Source of the DNA: Cryobacterium algoritolerans
GTDB lineage: Bacteria > Actinomycetota > Actinomycetes > Actinomycetales > Microbacteriaceae
Reading direction: 5' to 3'
Length of the DNA: 64,000 nucleotides
Assembly (NCBI RefSeq): GCF_004402785.1
Contig: NZ_SOFP01000010.1
Location: forward strand, 1 to 64,000
Position 1 is the first letter of the stretch. The number at the start of each line of letters is the position of its first letter. A program made the position numbers and the translations under genes. This document shows, piece by piece, positions 18,643-27,793 of this stretch. The notes beneath the pieces are model-generated. The model saw only the letters and a list, made by a program, of their open reading frames with translations. It was not told where the DNA came from and did no database searches.

Positions 18643-20751
18643 CTACAACGAGGCAACTGGCTGTTCGATCTCATCCGCAATTGGGGCCTGAACGTTGCTT
18701 CGGTGTTCCTGCTGGTATTGGTACCAGAGCTTTCCCACCTTTCGACCGTCGGGGAGCACCCACGCTTCCCATCCGTCACAAGCATCGATACCGGCTGCTT
18801 CCTTGGCTGCTCGTGAGGGCGTGTCGAAATGGCGCCCATCCTCCAGCCGAAGCTGACCAGTGTCGGTGACCCATGCGCGGTGGACCTCGCCCACTCGCGG
18901 TCGCGTCCAAATCAACTCCGTTTCGGAGGCAAGGAGACCAACGCGTACGAGGTCTTCAATCGTTATTCGGCGGTCGGAGCGAACGCGGCGGTCGGAACGA
19001 TCGGCTCGAGGCAGAGATTCGGTAACCGTTGCGAGTTCAACTTCGGATAGTTGAGAGAGGTTCGTTCCGTCGCTATCGCGGCCAATATCCCACGCGTCTG
19101 CAAGTGTCTCAAGCAAATGGAGCTGGCGGGCTCGCAGCTGCTCGGGCGTCCATGCAGTTGTATCAAATACCTCCATTGTCAGGGTGAATGGCGTTACGCC
19201 AGATGCCGAACGGAAGTAGCGGCTCTTCTTCTCGTCGAAGTCGTAATTCTGCGCTTCCGAATTCTTCTTCTTGTCGAGCAGCACAAGGTTGGCAAGCCTA
19301 TGGACCCAGTACTCTCGCTCTTCGTCTGTGAAGTCCTCAGTCCATCGAGAGTCCTTTCGAGGGTTCTGAGGAAGCACATGTTCGACCGTGATGATCTTCG
19401 GATTGAACTGGACAGGCGCACTGGCGACAAGCTCGTTGAGGCGAAGGAGCACGTATTTACGCACCGGCGCCATCTCATAGACGGGGCCGCTGATCTGCAA
19501 GAGTGTGGCGCGCTTCTCGGAATCGGACACCTCGAACTCGGGGGAATCGACTCCAAGACCGTCGTCGAGACTCTTCATCAGATTGGCGAACCTCGTGCCT
19601 CGTGGGGTCGAGTAGACGCGACGGATCAGCATCACTGCTGTCAGGCGCTCAAGTTTTTCGAGAAGTGAAGCGAGCAGTCCGGGGTTATCCCCGTGATGGT
19701 GCAGCGCCCACAGGGCAACCGGCTTCCAGTCGTTGTTTTCGAACTGATTGAGACGGCGCAACCATCCGTTCACTGCCTCGGCACCGGTTGGCCAGGCATA
19801 GCTTTCGTTCTCGACAATTTCGTAGGCCTCCGCGTACGGGAGGACAACATCATCTACGAACGAAGCCGCTCGGTCCGGAAGGAACTGGTCCAGCACCTGT
19901 TCGGGGAACTCTTGCAAGAGCTCTTTCTGCGCGCGGGTCTTGGCATAGATCACACGGATGTGCAGGAACAGATCTTGGAAAGCACTTCGTCCGAGACTGT
20001 CTTCCGCATCCTCCCACTTGCTCGAATACAACTCCGAGACGTCGTTCGCCAAGTCTCCGATGATCCGCGACTTGAAAATGTCAGCTGGGGAGAGGTCAAG
20101 GCCGCGCGAATTCATGACGTTGAAGATTCGATGGGCGCTAACGAGGTCGGACGTTGAGACAGCAACCAGAAACGTGCGGTTCCCGATGAGCTTTGCAAGA
20201 TCCGTTCGCCGAGAGTCGGTCCAGGATGCAAGCTCCTTGTGAAGCGCTGCAGCGTTGTCGCGTATGTTCTTTTGCGCGTCGTTTTTGAGAGATCCATCCG
20301 GCATTGCCAGCAACTCAGGTACACGCCCTTCCTGCACGAACCTGCGAAAGAAGACTCGATCGCGGCTGCGAAGCTGCAGGCGCGGCTGCTGCTCGAGTTC
20401 CTGAAGCTCATCGCCGGGTTCGCTGATCATTCGCTCGAAGGAATCTCGCAGATTCCTTGACTCGGAGAGGTGCCGCAACAGTGCGAGCAGAATGGTCACG
20501 GTGGTGAGACGTTGCTGTCCATCGATTACCTGGGCGTCGGCCATCTCGACGTTCTTCACGAGAACGATTGATCCAAGAAAGTAAGGCTCGGATCCTGATT
20601 CGCGGTCGAGTGCGTCCTGCAGATCCTCGAGCAACTGGAGCGCTTGCTCAGTCGCCCAGGAGTACGGCCGCTGATAGTCCGGGATGGAGAACTGGTACTC
20701 CGAACTGAAGATCTTAGAGATTGGCTCTTCATGTGCGGAGATTCTGGTCAT
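18643..20751 (-). CDS. GmrSD-type endonuclease (DUF262 + DUF1524 HNH) with RAMA-like C-terminus
   Basis: The 702-residue single-chain protein begins with a DUF262 ParB/sulfiredoxin-like domain: FSIPDYQRPYSWA near residue 20 and VIDGQQRLTTVTILLALLRH near 77. Around residue 455 is the DUF1524 HNH nuclease motif ITVEHVLPQNP, then HRLANLVLLDKKKNSEA with the catalytic N..K residues. This is the GmrS-GmrD fused layout of Type IV restriction enzymes that cut modified phage DNA using NTP. The last approximately 100 residues (IEDLVRVGLLASETELIW, then SRAAKEAAG and DGWEAW) look like a RAMA domain, a presumed modified-DNA or nuclease adaptor. It stands alone and is convergent with the frameshifted gene. 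Confidence 0.85.
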   Translation of the reverse strand: MTRISAHEEPISKIFSSEYQFSIPDYQRPYSWATEQALQLLEDLQDALDRESGSEPYFLGSIVLVKNVEMADAQVIDGQQRLTTVTILLALLRHLSESRNLRDSFERMISEPGDELQELEQQPRLQLRSRDRVFFRRFVQEGRVPELLAMPDGSLKNDAQKNIRDNAAALHKELASWTDSRRTDLAKLIGNRTFLVAVSTSDLVSAHRIFNVMNSRGLDLSPADIFKSRIIGDLANDVSELYSSKWEDAEDSLGRSAFQDLFLHIRVIYAKTRAQKELLQEFPEQVLDQFLPDRAASFVDDVVLPYAEAYEIVENESYAWPTGAEAVNGWLRRLNQFENNDWKPVALWALHHHGDNPGLLASLLEKLERLTAVMLIRRVYSTPRGTRFANLMKSLDDGLGVDSPEFEVSDSEKRATLLQISGPVYEMAPVRKYVLLRLNELVASAPVQFNPKIITVEHVLPQNPRKDSRWTEDFTDEEREYWVHRLANLVLLDKKKNSEAQNYDFDEKKSRYFRSASGVTPFTLTMEVFDTTAWTPEQLRARQLHLLETLADAWDIGRDSDGTNLSQLSEVELATVTESLPRADRSDRRVRSDRRITIEDLVRVGLLASETELIWTRPRVGEVHRAWVTDTGQLRLEDGRHFDTPSRAAKEAAGIDACDGWEAWVLPDGRKVGKLWYQYQQEHRSNVQAPIADEIEQPVASL

Positions 20752-21144
20752 GAGTTCAGTATGGTCACATCTGCCGTCAGCCGCGGGTAAGCGCCCGGCT
20801 CTTTGCTGTCCATACCTGACAAGTCTGCCATCCTAGGGCGCGCGAACGGGGACCAGGCCTGTGGGCCCGGAATGGTCGCCCGCGATAGGTCGCAAACGCG
20901 CTCTTTGAATCTTTTTTCTGCTCAGTCACATTTCACTTCAAGGGGGTACTTATCCCTGCTATCGGCGGCGAGCCCCATTAACGGGTTCCCGTCAAATAGG
21001 TCCACGAAGACCTGTTTGCCGATGAGTGTCACTCTTCCTCAAGGATCAGCGGCGTGAAACCATTCAACGCCTAAGGCGACAGACGTGTCAGACAGTTGGG
21101 GGTCTGAAGCCCACACGCTCCAGCAGCAGATCCAGCCGGCCCGG

Positions 21145-21288
21145 TCAGAGCCCGGAGCGGAGCTTGCTTCGTGAATCAGCGGTGAGTGCCTCCCACTCGG
21201 CCTTAACGAACTGGGCCGAGCCGGTAGCAACGACCTCGGGATCGCCCGAACGGCCTTTCTCAATACGAACAACGAGTTGATCGGGCAC
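21145..21288 (-). pseudogene. Coding-like fragment beside the IS remnant
   Basis: A 47-codon minus-strand frame with good codon character (DQLVVRIEKGRSGDPEVVAT ... SKLRSGL, stop at 21145-21147) is preceded by a second coding-like segment in a shifted frame up to the IS end at 21361. It looks like the 3' end of a gene that decayed or was interrupted. No family is recognised. The rest of 20752-21360 shows nothing I can support. Confidence 0.3.
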
Positions 21289-21360
21289 CAAGCTAGGTAT
21301 CTTTATGAGCGTGGCGTTCATAGCGGCGTTCGTCAGCCTCCCGACTATCTGATCTACCGA

Positions 21361-21940
21361 TGAGTATTAGTGCTTCTGGGGGCCACCGATATTGGCTTTG
21401 GGGGCCACCGGGCCGTGTGGCCAGTAGCGCGCTCGGGAGCCACCGGATATTTGTGTTGGGGGCCATCTGCTCACCTCCTTCCGTCCAGAGCTCGCAGAGG
21501 CCTGGCAGCTGGCCCTCGGCAAACCCTCCGGGGCCAGTGTTCTTGAACAAGTACGCCGCGTTTTCGCTGTTGGTGATCGATGAGTGGCTCCTGGACGAGC
21601 CCGACGAAAGGACCAGGAGCTTGCTGTTGGAACTCCTCCAGCGGCGTTACGACCGGCCATCAACGACGTGTTGAACCCAATACGCGCGACGGGATTGGCA
21701 CCAGCGCCTCGGTGCCGGGGTTCACGCCGACGCGATCATCGACCGAATCGTACACAACACCATCTGGGTGGAGACCGGCGGCCACAATATGAGAGAACAC
21801 ACCGCCGACCAGGTCACGGCATAGGCAGTCGTGCGGTCGGGCGCCGCTGGCCCCCGACCGCACGACTGCGTGGCGCCCAAAGGCAATACCGGTGGCCCCC
21901 GAAGACAATATTCGCTGGCCCCCAAACCCGCAAATACTCA
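21361..21940 (+). mobile_element. Deletion derivative of an IS21-family element with 5-bp target duplication
   Basis: The left end TGAGTATTAGTGCTTCTGGG and the right end (reverse complement TGAGTATTTGCGGGTTTGGG) are imperfect terminal inverted repeats. Inside each end the unit GGGGGCCA(C/G)CG recurs two to four times, the multiple-terminal-repeat pattern of IS21 elements. ACCGA flanks both sides (21356-21360 and 21941-21945), a 5-bp target duplication typical of this family. The 580-bp element keeps only the 3' part of istB; istA is gone. It could be mobilised only in trans. Confidence 0.85.
21541..21824 (+). pseudogene. istB: Truncated istB (IS21 helper ATPase) remnant
   Basis: From 21541 the frame reads FLNKYAAFSLLVIDEWLLDE with the Walker B of IstB, then LLLELLQRRYDRPSTT, a TGA at 21672-21674, and after it in the same frame TQYARRDWHQRLGAGVHADA and IIDRIVHNTIWVETGGHNMR to a TAG at 21822-21824. 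The N-terminal half with Walker A is missing and the internal stop inactivates it. IstB normally assists the IstA transposase in target selection. Confidence 0.85.
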
Positions 21941-22113
21941 ACCGACTCATCTCTGACGGGATCTGACGCGATGCGTACCGTGTACCAGAGTCGCTGTCCC
22001 GCCGTCGGATCAAGTGTAAAGATCCCGGTGTGGCGCTCTGAGCCGGTTCTTCTGCCCAATCTCGTACCGCGAGCCTCCGATCTCCGGGCTTCAAATCTGA
22101 AATGCTCAGGGTC

Positions 22114-22485
22114 ATGAGTAGCGCGCCTGCGGGCTGGTACCCCAATCCGAATAACCAAGATGAGGAACTTCTATGGGATGGGGCTGAATGGTCGGGAGTA
22201 TCTCGCGAAGCACAGGCCAAGGCACCCGTCGCTTCCACTGCTCCGTCCGTCTCAAACCACTTGGCTGCGGCGGCCGCAATCATCGGCGGCATCTCCGTCG
22301 TCTTCAATCCGGGTTTCCTGCTCAGCATCCTGGCCTTCATTTTCGGATGGGTCGGCGTTTCTCGAGCGAGTCGCATCGGAGGGTACGGGAGAGCACCCGC
22401 TTGGGCCGGGATTGTCCTAGGGGCAGTCGGCCTATTCATGGGCTACACAGTTTTCAGGGAGGCCATGGCGGGCCTTCTGCCCTAG
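22114..22485 (+). CDS. DUF2510/DUF4190-type small membrane protein
   Basis: The 123-residue protein starts at the ATG at 22114, so that the DUF2510 motif AGWYPNPNNQDEELLWDGAE is N-terminal. A low-complexity linker leads into two transmembrane segments (AAAAAIIGGISVVFNPGFLL with ILAFIFGWVGVSRASR, and AWAGIVLGAVGLFMGYTVF) of DUF4190 type. Such proteins are widespread in actinobacteria, face the cytoplasm with the WYPDP module, and have no known biochemical role. It stands alone on the island flank next to the IS remnant. Confidence 0.75.
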   Translation: MSSAPAGWYPNPNNQDEELLWDGAEWSGVSREAQAKAPVASTAPSVSNHLAAAAAIIGGISVVFNPGFLLSILAFIFGWVGVSRASRIGGYGRAPAWAGIVLGAVGLFMGYTVFREAMAGLLP

Positions 22486-23155
22486 ACGTTTAGCGCGGTA
22501 CTCGGCACGTCTGTCTCGATTGACTGGCGCCAGCCGGCAATATCGTCCTTGATGATCTTGGCATGGTCGATGAATGACCAGGGCACCGGCGTCCTGAGCA
22601 CCGCCTTGCACTCTTCGGGATCGCTGTTCTACTCGAGACGCGGCACAAGTTACCCTGCCCCTTCAGCGGCGCCGCTGATGTCGCAGCGGTCCAATTTGCC
22701 TACCCGATGCGAGCGCAAACCAACTCAGTGTGCTTGTGGCGTCCTCGGCTACCCACCCGAATGGCGCTCTCCCGCTTCACCATGATGAATCAAAGCGCCA
22801 CAGCCGATATGGCTTTGAAATCGTTTCGAGGGAGAACGAAGTGGGGAGCGGACCGCAGCGGGCAACAATGATGTTTGACGGTGAAGTGGGTGTTGATACT
22901 TCGGTTCACCCGAGTCCAATGTCGTCAGGATTCACCGTGCCTCCAGGTCGACGCCTTCGATTCGGATCGCGCTCGCTTGCTGTTCGATCACTTCTCACTC
23001 CTATGTTGCCGGGCTAGTTGAGGAATCGCCGGATCGGCACCGAATTGCCTCTGGGTCGAGGACCTGGGTGACGGAATCTCGGTCGAGAGTTGGGATTTCG
23101 AGAGTGAGGGCCGCCGCTCGTCGCCCGACCCGCCAGAGTCCTTGCGGGGTACTAG
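22486..23155. other. 670-bp stretch without a supportable gene
   Basis: Open frames here (for example from 22549 and 22730) lack coding character, ribosome-binding sites and recognisable motifs. This gap separates the accessory island from the metabolic region and may contain the island junction, but I see no tRNA, att repeat or integrase. Confidence 0.4.
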
Positions 23156-23959
23156 CTACTCCGCGGCGATCGGTCGATTCGCCGCCGAGTGCCGGATCGC
23201 GGGAAGCGTTGAGACGATGACCTCGGACGCGTTCAAATCCGCGAGTGCCTGACGTCTAACCTCATCCAAATAGCTGACATGGCGTTGGAAAGCCTCCTGC
23301 GCTTTTTGCGGGTCGCTATCGGAAATCGCGAGGTAGATAGCCTCGTGCTGGTCGGTCACGGTTGCTCGGTCGAGGAGCTCAACGAACACCGTATTCGTTG
23401 CCGGCCGACTGAGATGGATCGCAGTCATCGCGAGTTCAAGGATCTGGTTCTTGGCTGCTTTTGTGATCGCCGTGTGAAACTCCAGATCCAGATCGAGCCA
23501 ATCGGCGATGTCCATATTGAAGTCCCGCGATGCTTCCACCGGCGCTTTGATCGCTTCGAGGTCTCTGGGGGTTCGCCGTCGGGCCGCAAGATCGACGCAG
23601 TGCATCTCTAAGACCCAGCGAGCTTCATCGACATCGTGAAGGGTCACGTTGCCAGCTCGATACCACAGGCCGATGGAGTCGCTCAGCTGCTCTGCTACGT
23701 CTACCGCGTTCGGCACGGAGACGAAGGTCCCTCCGTGGCTGCCTCGTGCCGAAACGACCAGGCCCGTCGCGGAAAGGAGCTTGAGTGCCTCTCTCGCGGT
23801 GGCGCGTGAGACGTCGAACGTGTCGGCCAGCTCGAGCTCCGTCGGAAGTCGTTCGCCTGGTTCCCAGACGCCGCTCGAAATGGCCGTCCGAAGTTGACGC
23901 GCGATCTGACCCGACGCGTCACGCCTCCCCAGCATCTCCGGCACGAATGCATCGGCCAC
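23156..23959 (-). CDS. GntR/FadR-family transcriptional regulator
   Basis: The 267-residue protein has an N-terminal winged helix (WEPGERLPTELELADTF, then SRATAREALKLLSATGLVVS) and a C-terminal all-helical FCD effector domain with the metal-ligand pattern LDLEFHTAITKAAKN and a late HEAIYLAI. FCD regulators usually repress catabolic and transport operons and release on binding an organic acid. It is divergent from the ABC transporter/amidase operon, with a 136-bp shared promoter region containing an inverted repeat, so it most probably controls that operon. Confidence 0.85.
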   Translation of the reverse strand: MADAFVPEMLGRRDASGQIARQLRTAISSGVWEPGERLPTELELADTFDVSRATAREALKLLSATGLVVSARGSHGGTFVSVPNAVDVAEQLSDSIGLWYRAGNVTLHDVDEARWVLEMHCVDLAARRRTPRDLEAIKAPVEASRDFNMDIADWLDLDLEFHTAITKAAKNQILELAMTAIHLSRPATNTVFVELLDRATVTDQHEAIYLAISDSDPQKAQEAFQRHVSYLDEVRRQALADLNASEVIVSTLPAIRHSAANRPIAAE

Positions 23960-24029
23960 CGAAACCTCTTTCTAACGGTTTGTAACAGGGTATTTACATT
24001 ACGGGCACCGGCACGCAATAGTTCTATTG

Positions 24030-24041
24030 TTCAATGTTGAA
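24030..24041 (+). promoter_or_regulatory. Candidate GntR operator
   Basis: TTCAATGTTGAA has 5-bp inverted arms (TTCAA/TTGAA) around a 2-bp centre. It lies between the divergent GntR and substrate-binding protein genes, 55 bp before the latter's start. Flanking ATTGTTCAATG and GTTGAATGTT extend the similarity. It is AT-rich within a GC-rich genome. Confidence 0.45.
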
Positions 24042-24095
24042 TGTTAGACCTTTAAACCGAGCGTCCCACATGTCCATTAACTTTAGGAGACCGAA

Positions 24096-25181
24096 GTGAG
24101 AATTAGAGTACTCAGCGCGATGGCCATGATGGCATCGCTGGCCTTGCTCGCCACAGGGTGCAGCTCGCCCAACAGCGCCGCCTCGACGGCGGCACCAGCC
24201 AGCTCTGCCTCTGCGGACACCGCGGCCATGAGCGCAACCCTCGACTACATCGCCTCCGGCCTGCCCACACTCACCGGCAAGAAGATCGCCTACCTGACAG
24301 AGTGCGCCACGCAGAATACCTTCTGCCAGACACGCTGGCAGGGTGCTCAGGATGCCGCCAAGAAGATCGGAGCGGAGATCACCCTCTTCGATGCCGCCTT
24401 CACTCCCGCGACCCAACTTCAGCAGGTACAGGACGCAATACAGAAGGGCTTCGACGGCTATGTCTTGTCCCCGGTTGCGGACTCAACAGGCTGCGCCAAC
24501 TTCAAACTCCTGAAGGCAACCGACAAGCCCGTCGTGAATATCAACAGCCCCATGTGCGGCAACGCCGACTTCACCGCCGGCACCGCCGGCTTCGTCGCCA
24601 TGCAGACGGAATCGTTCTTCCTCGAGCACATCGAAAACGCCTTCGCGTCCTGTGAAAAGGCCTGTAAGGCCGTCGCAGTCGGCGGCTTCGTCGGCAGCGA
24701 CCTGTTCACGAGATGGGAAAACGCTATCAAGACGGCATCCGCGAAATACCCCAACGTCAACGTCGTCGTTGACCAGCCGGGCAGCTTCGACCCGAAGGCG
24801 GCCCTGACGGTCGTTCAGGACGCGCTCAGCAGCCACCCTGATGCTGAGCTCGTCATTTCCTCCTGGGATGACATGACCCGAGGCGTCGAGCAGGCCATCG
24901 TTGCTGCCGGCAAGGCGCCCGGCACGGATGTGCGCATCTATAGCGTCGGAGGCACGACCTTGGGCCTCGAGCAGGTCAAAGCGGGTAAGTGGACCGAGAC
25001 TTCCGTGCTGCTTCCCTACGAAGAGTCCTACTACGGAGTCGTCCAGCTTGCCAACGCACTGGACGGCGGCAAGGGCATAACAGGATTCACCTACCTTGCC
25101 CAGTCTCCGATCATCGTCGATGGACCCGGGTCGATCTTCCTGACCACGGACAACGCCGACACGTTCACGCCGGAGTACTAA
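24096..25181 (+). CDS. RbsB-like substrate-binding lipoprotein of an ABC importer
   Basis: The 361-residue protein starts with GTG, 6 bp after AGGAGA. Its signal peptide ends in the lipobox LLATGCSS (Cys about 23), so it is anchored outside the membrane. A Ser/Ala-rich linker precedes a type 1 periplasmic-binding fold: KKIAYLTECATQNTFCQTRW, FDGYVLSPVADSTGC, VVNINSPMCG and YSVGGTTLGLEQVKAG. Several cysteines (for example CATQNTFC) are unusual for sugar-binding members and may form a disulfide. Its operon partners are an amidase and a PxpA-like protein, so the ligand is probably not a simple sugar. Confidence 0.85.
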   Translation: MRIRVLSAMAMMASLALLATGCSSPNSAASTAAPASSASADTAAMSATLDYIASGLPTLTGKKIAYLTECATQNTFCQTRWQGAQDAAKKIGAEITLFDAAFTPATQLQQVQDAIQKGFDGYVLSPVADSTGCANFKLLKATDKPVVNINSPMCGNADFTAGTAGFVAMQTESFFLEHIENAFASCEKACKAVAVGGFVGSDLFTRWENAIKTASAKYPNVNVVVDQPGSFDPKAALTVVQDALSSHPDAELVISSWDDMTRGVEQAIVAAGKAPGTDVRIYSVGGTTLGLEQVKAGKWTETSVLLPYEESYYGVVQLANALDGGKGITGFTYLAQSPIIVDGPGSIFLTTDNADTFTPEY

Positions 25182-25184
25182 ACC

Positions 25185-26726
25185 GTGTCAACCGGAATCC
25201 ACGAGACGGCGGTCGCGCTCAGCGTGCGTGCCCTCACCAAGACGTACCCGGGAGTGATCGCCCTATCGGACGTTTCGCTCACGGTACGGGAGGGGGAAGT
25301 GTACGGATTGGTCGGCGAGAACGGCGCGGGAAAATCCACGCTCATGAAGACCATCACGGGTGCCATCCAGCAGGATTCCGGTTCCATCGAGTTGTGGGGT
25401 GAGGATCTGCCGGGAGGCGATCCTCACCGCGCTGCGGCAGCGGGCGTGGCGATGATCTATCAGGAGCTGACCATCGTTCCGGAGATGTCCGCACTCGCCA
25501 ATGTCCTCCTGGGGAGGCTCCCCAGCCGACTCGGATTCATCGACCGCCGTGCGGCACGACGAGAGTACGCGAATGCAGCGCGGCTCGTCGGGATGAACGT
25601 CCCTGCTTCTGCACAGGCCGGGACGCTGTCGACGGCAACACAGCAACTGCTCGAGATCATGCGGGCCCTGGCGAGCGGCCGACGACTGGTGATCATGGAC
25701 GAACCGACCGCGTCGCTGGGCCCCGAGGACATCCAGCGCCTGCACGATGTGATTCGCGGACTGAAATCAACGGGCCACGCCATCGTCTACGTGTCGCACG
25801 ACCTTGAGGCAGTGCTGGAGGTCTGCGACACGGTCACCGTGCTGCGCGAGGGACGGGTCGTCGAGACTCGCTCGGCCGCGGACTGGACTCGTCGAGGCCT
25901 GATCGGCGCGATGCTCGGAGGAATAGCGCTGGACGCGGCCGGGACTCCGCCCGCCCAAGCACTCCTCGGGCCACCGCTCCTGCGCATCGAAGGGCTCCGC
26001 GCACCCGGAGTCGATGTGTCGCGGCTGGATATCCTGCCCGGCGAAATCGTCGGACTTGCCGGACTCGTCGGGTCAGGGCGCACACGCATGCTGCGGGCGA
26101 TCGCCGGCGCGGACCCGATCGAAGCGGGCACACTCTGGGTCGGCGACGCTCAACGCTCCTGGCCGCGCACGCCACGCCAGGCCGTTCGGCTTGGCATCGT
26201 GCTGGCACCGGAAGACCGCAAGGCCCAAGGTCTCGTTCTGGACCGACCCTCGGCCTGGAATGTCGCGCTCGGTCAATTCGGCGCAACCGGGCGCCGCAAA
26301 CCGGTGCTTCTGAAGCGCCTCATCGCGTGGGCGCGACGGGCGACCGAGCGTGTCGGGTTCTCGTCGGACCGACTCGGGGCGAACGCTGGAACACTGTCGG
26401 GCGGCAATCAGCAGAAACTCATCCTGGCGCGGCTGATCAGCCGGCCGGTGTCCTGCCTCCTCCTGGATGAGCCGACCCGGGGCATCGACATCGGGGCGAA
26501 GGAGCAAATCTTCAACGTCACCAGACAAATCGCTGCCGAGGGTCGGGCCATCATCTGGTCCAGCAGTGACCTGGACGAGGTCGTGCGCCACAGCGACCGA
26601 ATACTGGTCGTCGCCGGCGGGCGCGTCGTCGCCGAGTTGCCCCGCGGAGCATCCGTGCATGACGTGCTCGAACTATCCTTCGCCGCCACCACGGCGGCAG
26701 AACACGAAACAGAGGTAGCAGCATGA
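25185..26726 (+). CDS. RbsA-like ABC transporter ATPase with two nucleotide-binding domains
   Basis: The 513-residue protein has a full N-terminal ABC domain (Walker A GENGAGKSTLMK, signature LSTATQQLLEIMRALA, Walker B LVIMDEPTASLG). The C-terminal domain has a degenerate P-loop (GLVGSGRTRMLRAIAG) but a normal LSGGNQQKLILARL signature and LLLDEPTRGID. This asymmetry is standard for the RbsA/MglA carbohydrate-uptake-2 class. The first signature is LSTA rather than LSVA. It starts 3 bp after the binding-protein stop and overlaps the permease gene by 4 bp. Confidence 0.9.
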   Translation: MSTGIHETAVALSVRALTKTYPGVIALSDVSLTVREGEVYGLVGENGAGKSTLMKTITGAIQQDSGSIELWGEDLPGGDPHRAAAAGVAMIYQELTIVPEMSALANVLLGRLPSRLGFIDRRAARREYANAARLVGMNVPASAQAGTLSTATQQLLEIMRALASGRRLVIMDEPTASLGPEDIQRLHDVIRGLKSTGHAIVYVSHDLEAVLEVCDTVTVLREGRVVETRSAADWTRRGLIGAMLGGIALDAAGTPPAQALLGPPLLRIEGLRAPGVDVSRLDILPGEIVGLAGLVGSGRTRMLRAIAGADPIEAGTLWVGDAQRSWPRTPRQAVRLGIVLAPEDRKAQGLVLDRPSAWNVALGQFGATGRRKPVLLKRLIAWARRATERVGFSSDRLGANAGTLSGGNQQKLILARLISRPVSCLLLDEPTRGIDIGAKEQIFNVTRQIAAEGRAIIWSSSDLDEVVRHSDRILVVAGGRVVAELPRGASVHDVLELSFAATTAAEHETEVAA

Positions 26727-27727
26727 CCATGACAGCCCCTACCTCCATCGAAAGCACTGGCCTCCGAGCCGCCAGGGCCTTCCGCAGCTACGGCATCGTC
26801 GGCGCACTCGCCCTCCTGGTCGCGGCGATCACCATCGCCCAGCCGGGGTTCCTCGCCTACGGAAACCTGATGAATATTCTGAGCCAGTGGGCCCCCGTTG
26901 CCATCATGGGGATCGGCATGACCTACGTCGTGATTACCGGCGGGTTCGACCTCTCGGTGGGTGCCATCTACTCCCTGTGCGCCGTCACCGCTGCGGCAAT
27001 CGGCCGAACTGAAGCTCCCGTGGTCGCCTTCACGGTAGCTATTCTCGCGGGGATGATCGCGGGAGCCGCTAACGGCTTCGTTGTCACAGGACTGCGCGTG
27101 AACCCTTTCATCGCCACCCTCGGCACCTCGCTCATCATTTCCGGTGTCACCCTCGTGCTCACCGGCAATGCGGCCTTCGTCGTCGACTTCGAGCCGTTTA
27201 CCGTTCTGGGCAGCGGCCGTCTCCTGGGTGTCCCCTACTCCGGGATGCTGATGGTCGCACTCATGATCGTGGCCGGTTTCGTGCTGTCGTACACGCCCTT
27301 CGGTCAGTCGATTTACGCGGTCGGAGGCAACGCGGAAGCAAGTCGCCTGGCGGGCATTCGGACCTCACTGGTGACAGGGAGTAGCTACGCCATCTCTGGG
27401 CTTGCCGCCGGCATAGCCGGAGTGATCACCGCCTCCCAACTCAGCTCAGCTCAGCCAAATCTGAATCCCAATCTCGTCTTCGACGTACTGACAGTCGTTA
27501 TTGTCGGTGGCACCTCCTTGACCGGAGGGCGCGGCGCGATTTGGCGCACCGCGATTGGCGTAGCCATTCTGGCCACCCTGCAAAACGGCTTTAACCTGCT
27601 CGACGTAGACGCGTACTACCAAAACATCATCAAGGGCGTCATCATCATCGCCGCCCTCGCGACGGTGGACTGGCACAGATTCGTGCGACCACGTTCTGGG
27701 CGACGACCATCCACCACAGACCTCTAA
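26723..27727 (+). CDS. RbsC-like ABC transporter permease
   Basis: The 334-residue integral membrane protein has about 8-10 hydrophobic helices. It includes the family motifs TYVVITGGFDLSVGAIYSL (DLSVG loop), AAIIPAR-free NGFVVTGLRVNPFIATLGT, and AVGGNAEASRLAGI in the cytoplasmic ATPase-contact loop. It should form a homodimeric channel with the RbsA-like ATPase. No other permease is present, as usual for this class. Confidence 0.9.
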   Translation: MTMTAPTSIESTGLRAARAFRSYGIVGALALLVAAITIAQPGFLAYGNLMNILSQWAPVAIMGIGMTYVVITGGFDLSVGAIYSLCAVTAAAIGRTEAPVVAFTVAILAGMIAGAANGFVVTGLRVNPFIATLGTSLIISGVTLVLTGNAAFVVDFEPFTVLGSGRLLGVPYSGMLMVALMIVAGFVLSYTPFGQSIYAVGGNAEASRLAGIRTSLVTGSSYAISGLAAGIAGVITASQLSSAQPNLNPNLVFDVLTVVIVGGTSLTGGRGAIWRTAIGVAILATLQNGFNLLDVDAYYQNIIKGVIIIAALATVDWHRFVRPRSGRRPSTTDL

Positions 27728-27793
27728 TCACCTCAGACCGCTGAATCCCCTGAAGCCCGCACCAGACCACGCTCAATCGACTAAGGAGACACC

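Noticed and set aside
21584..22117. 177-codon frame across the IS21 remnant
   Set aside because: It is out of frame with the istB remnant and crosses the element's end; a coincidence of composition.
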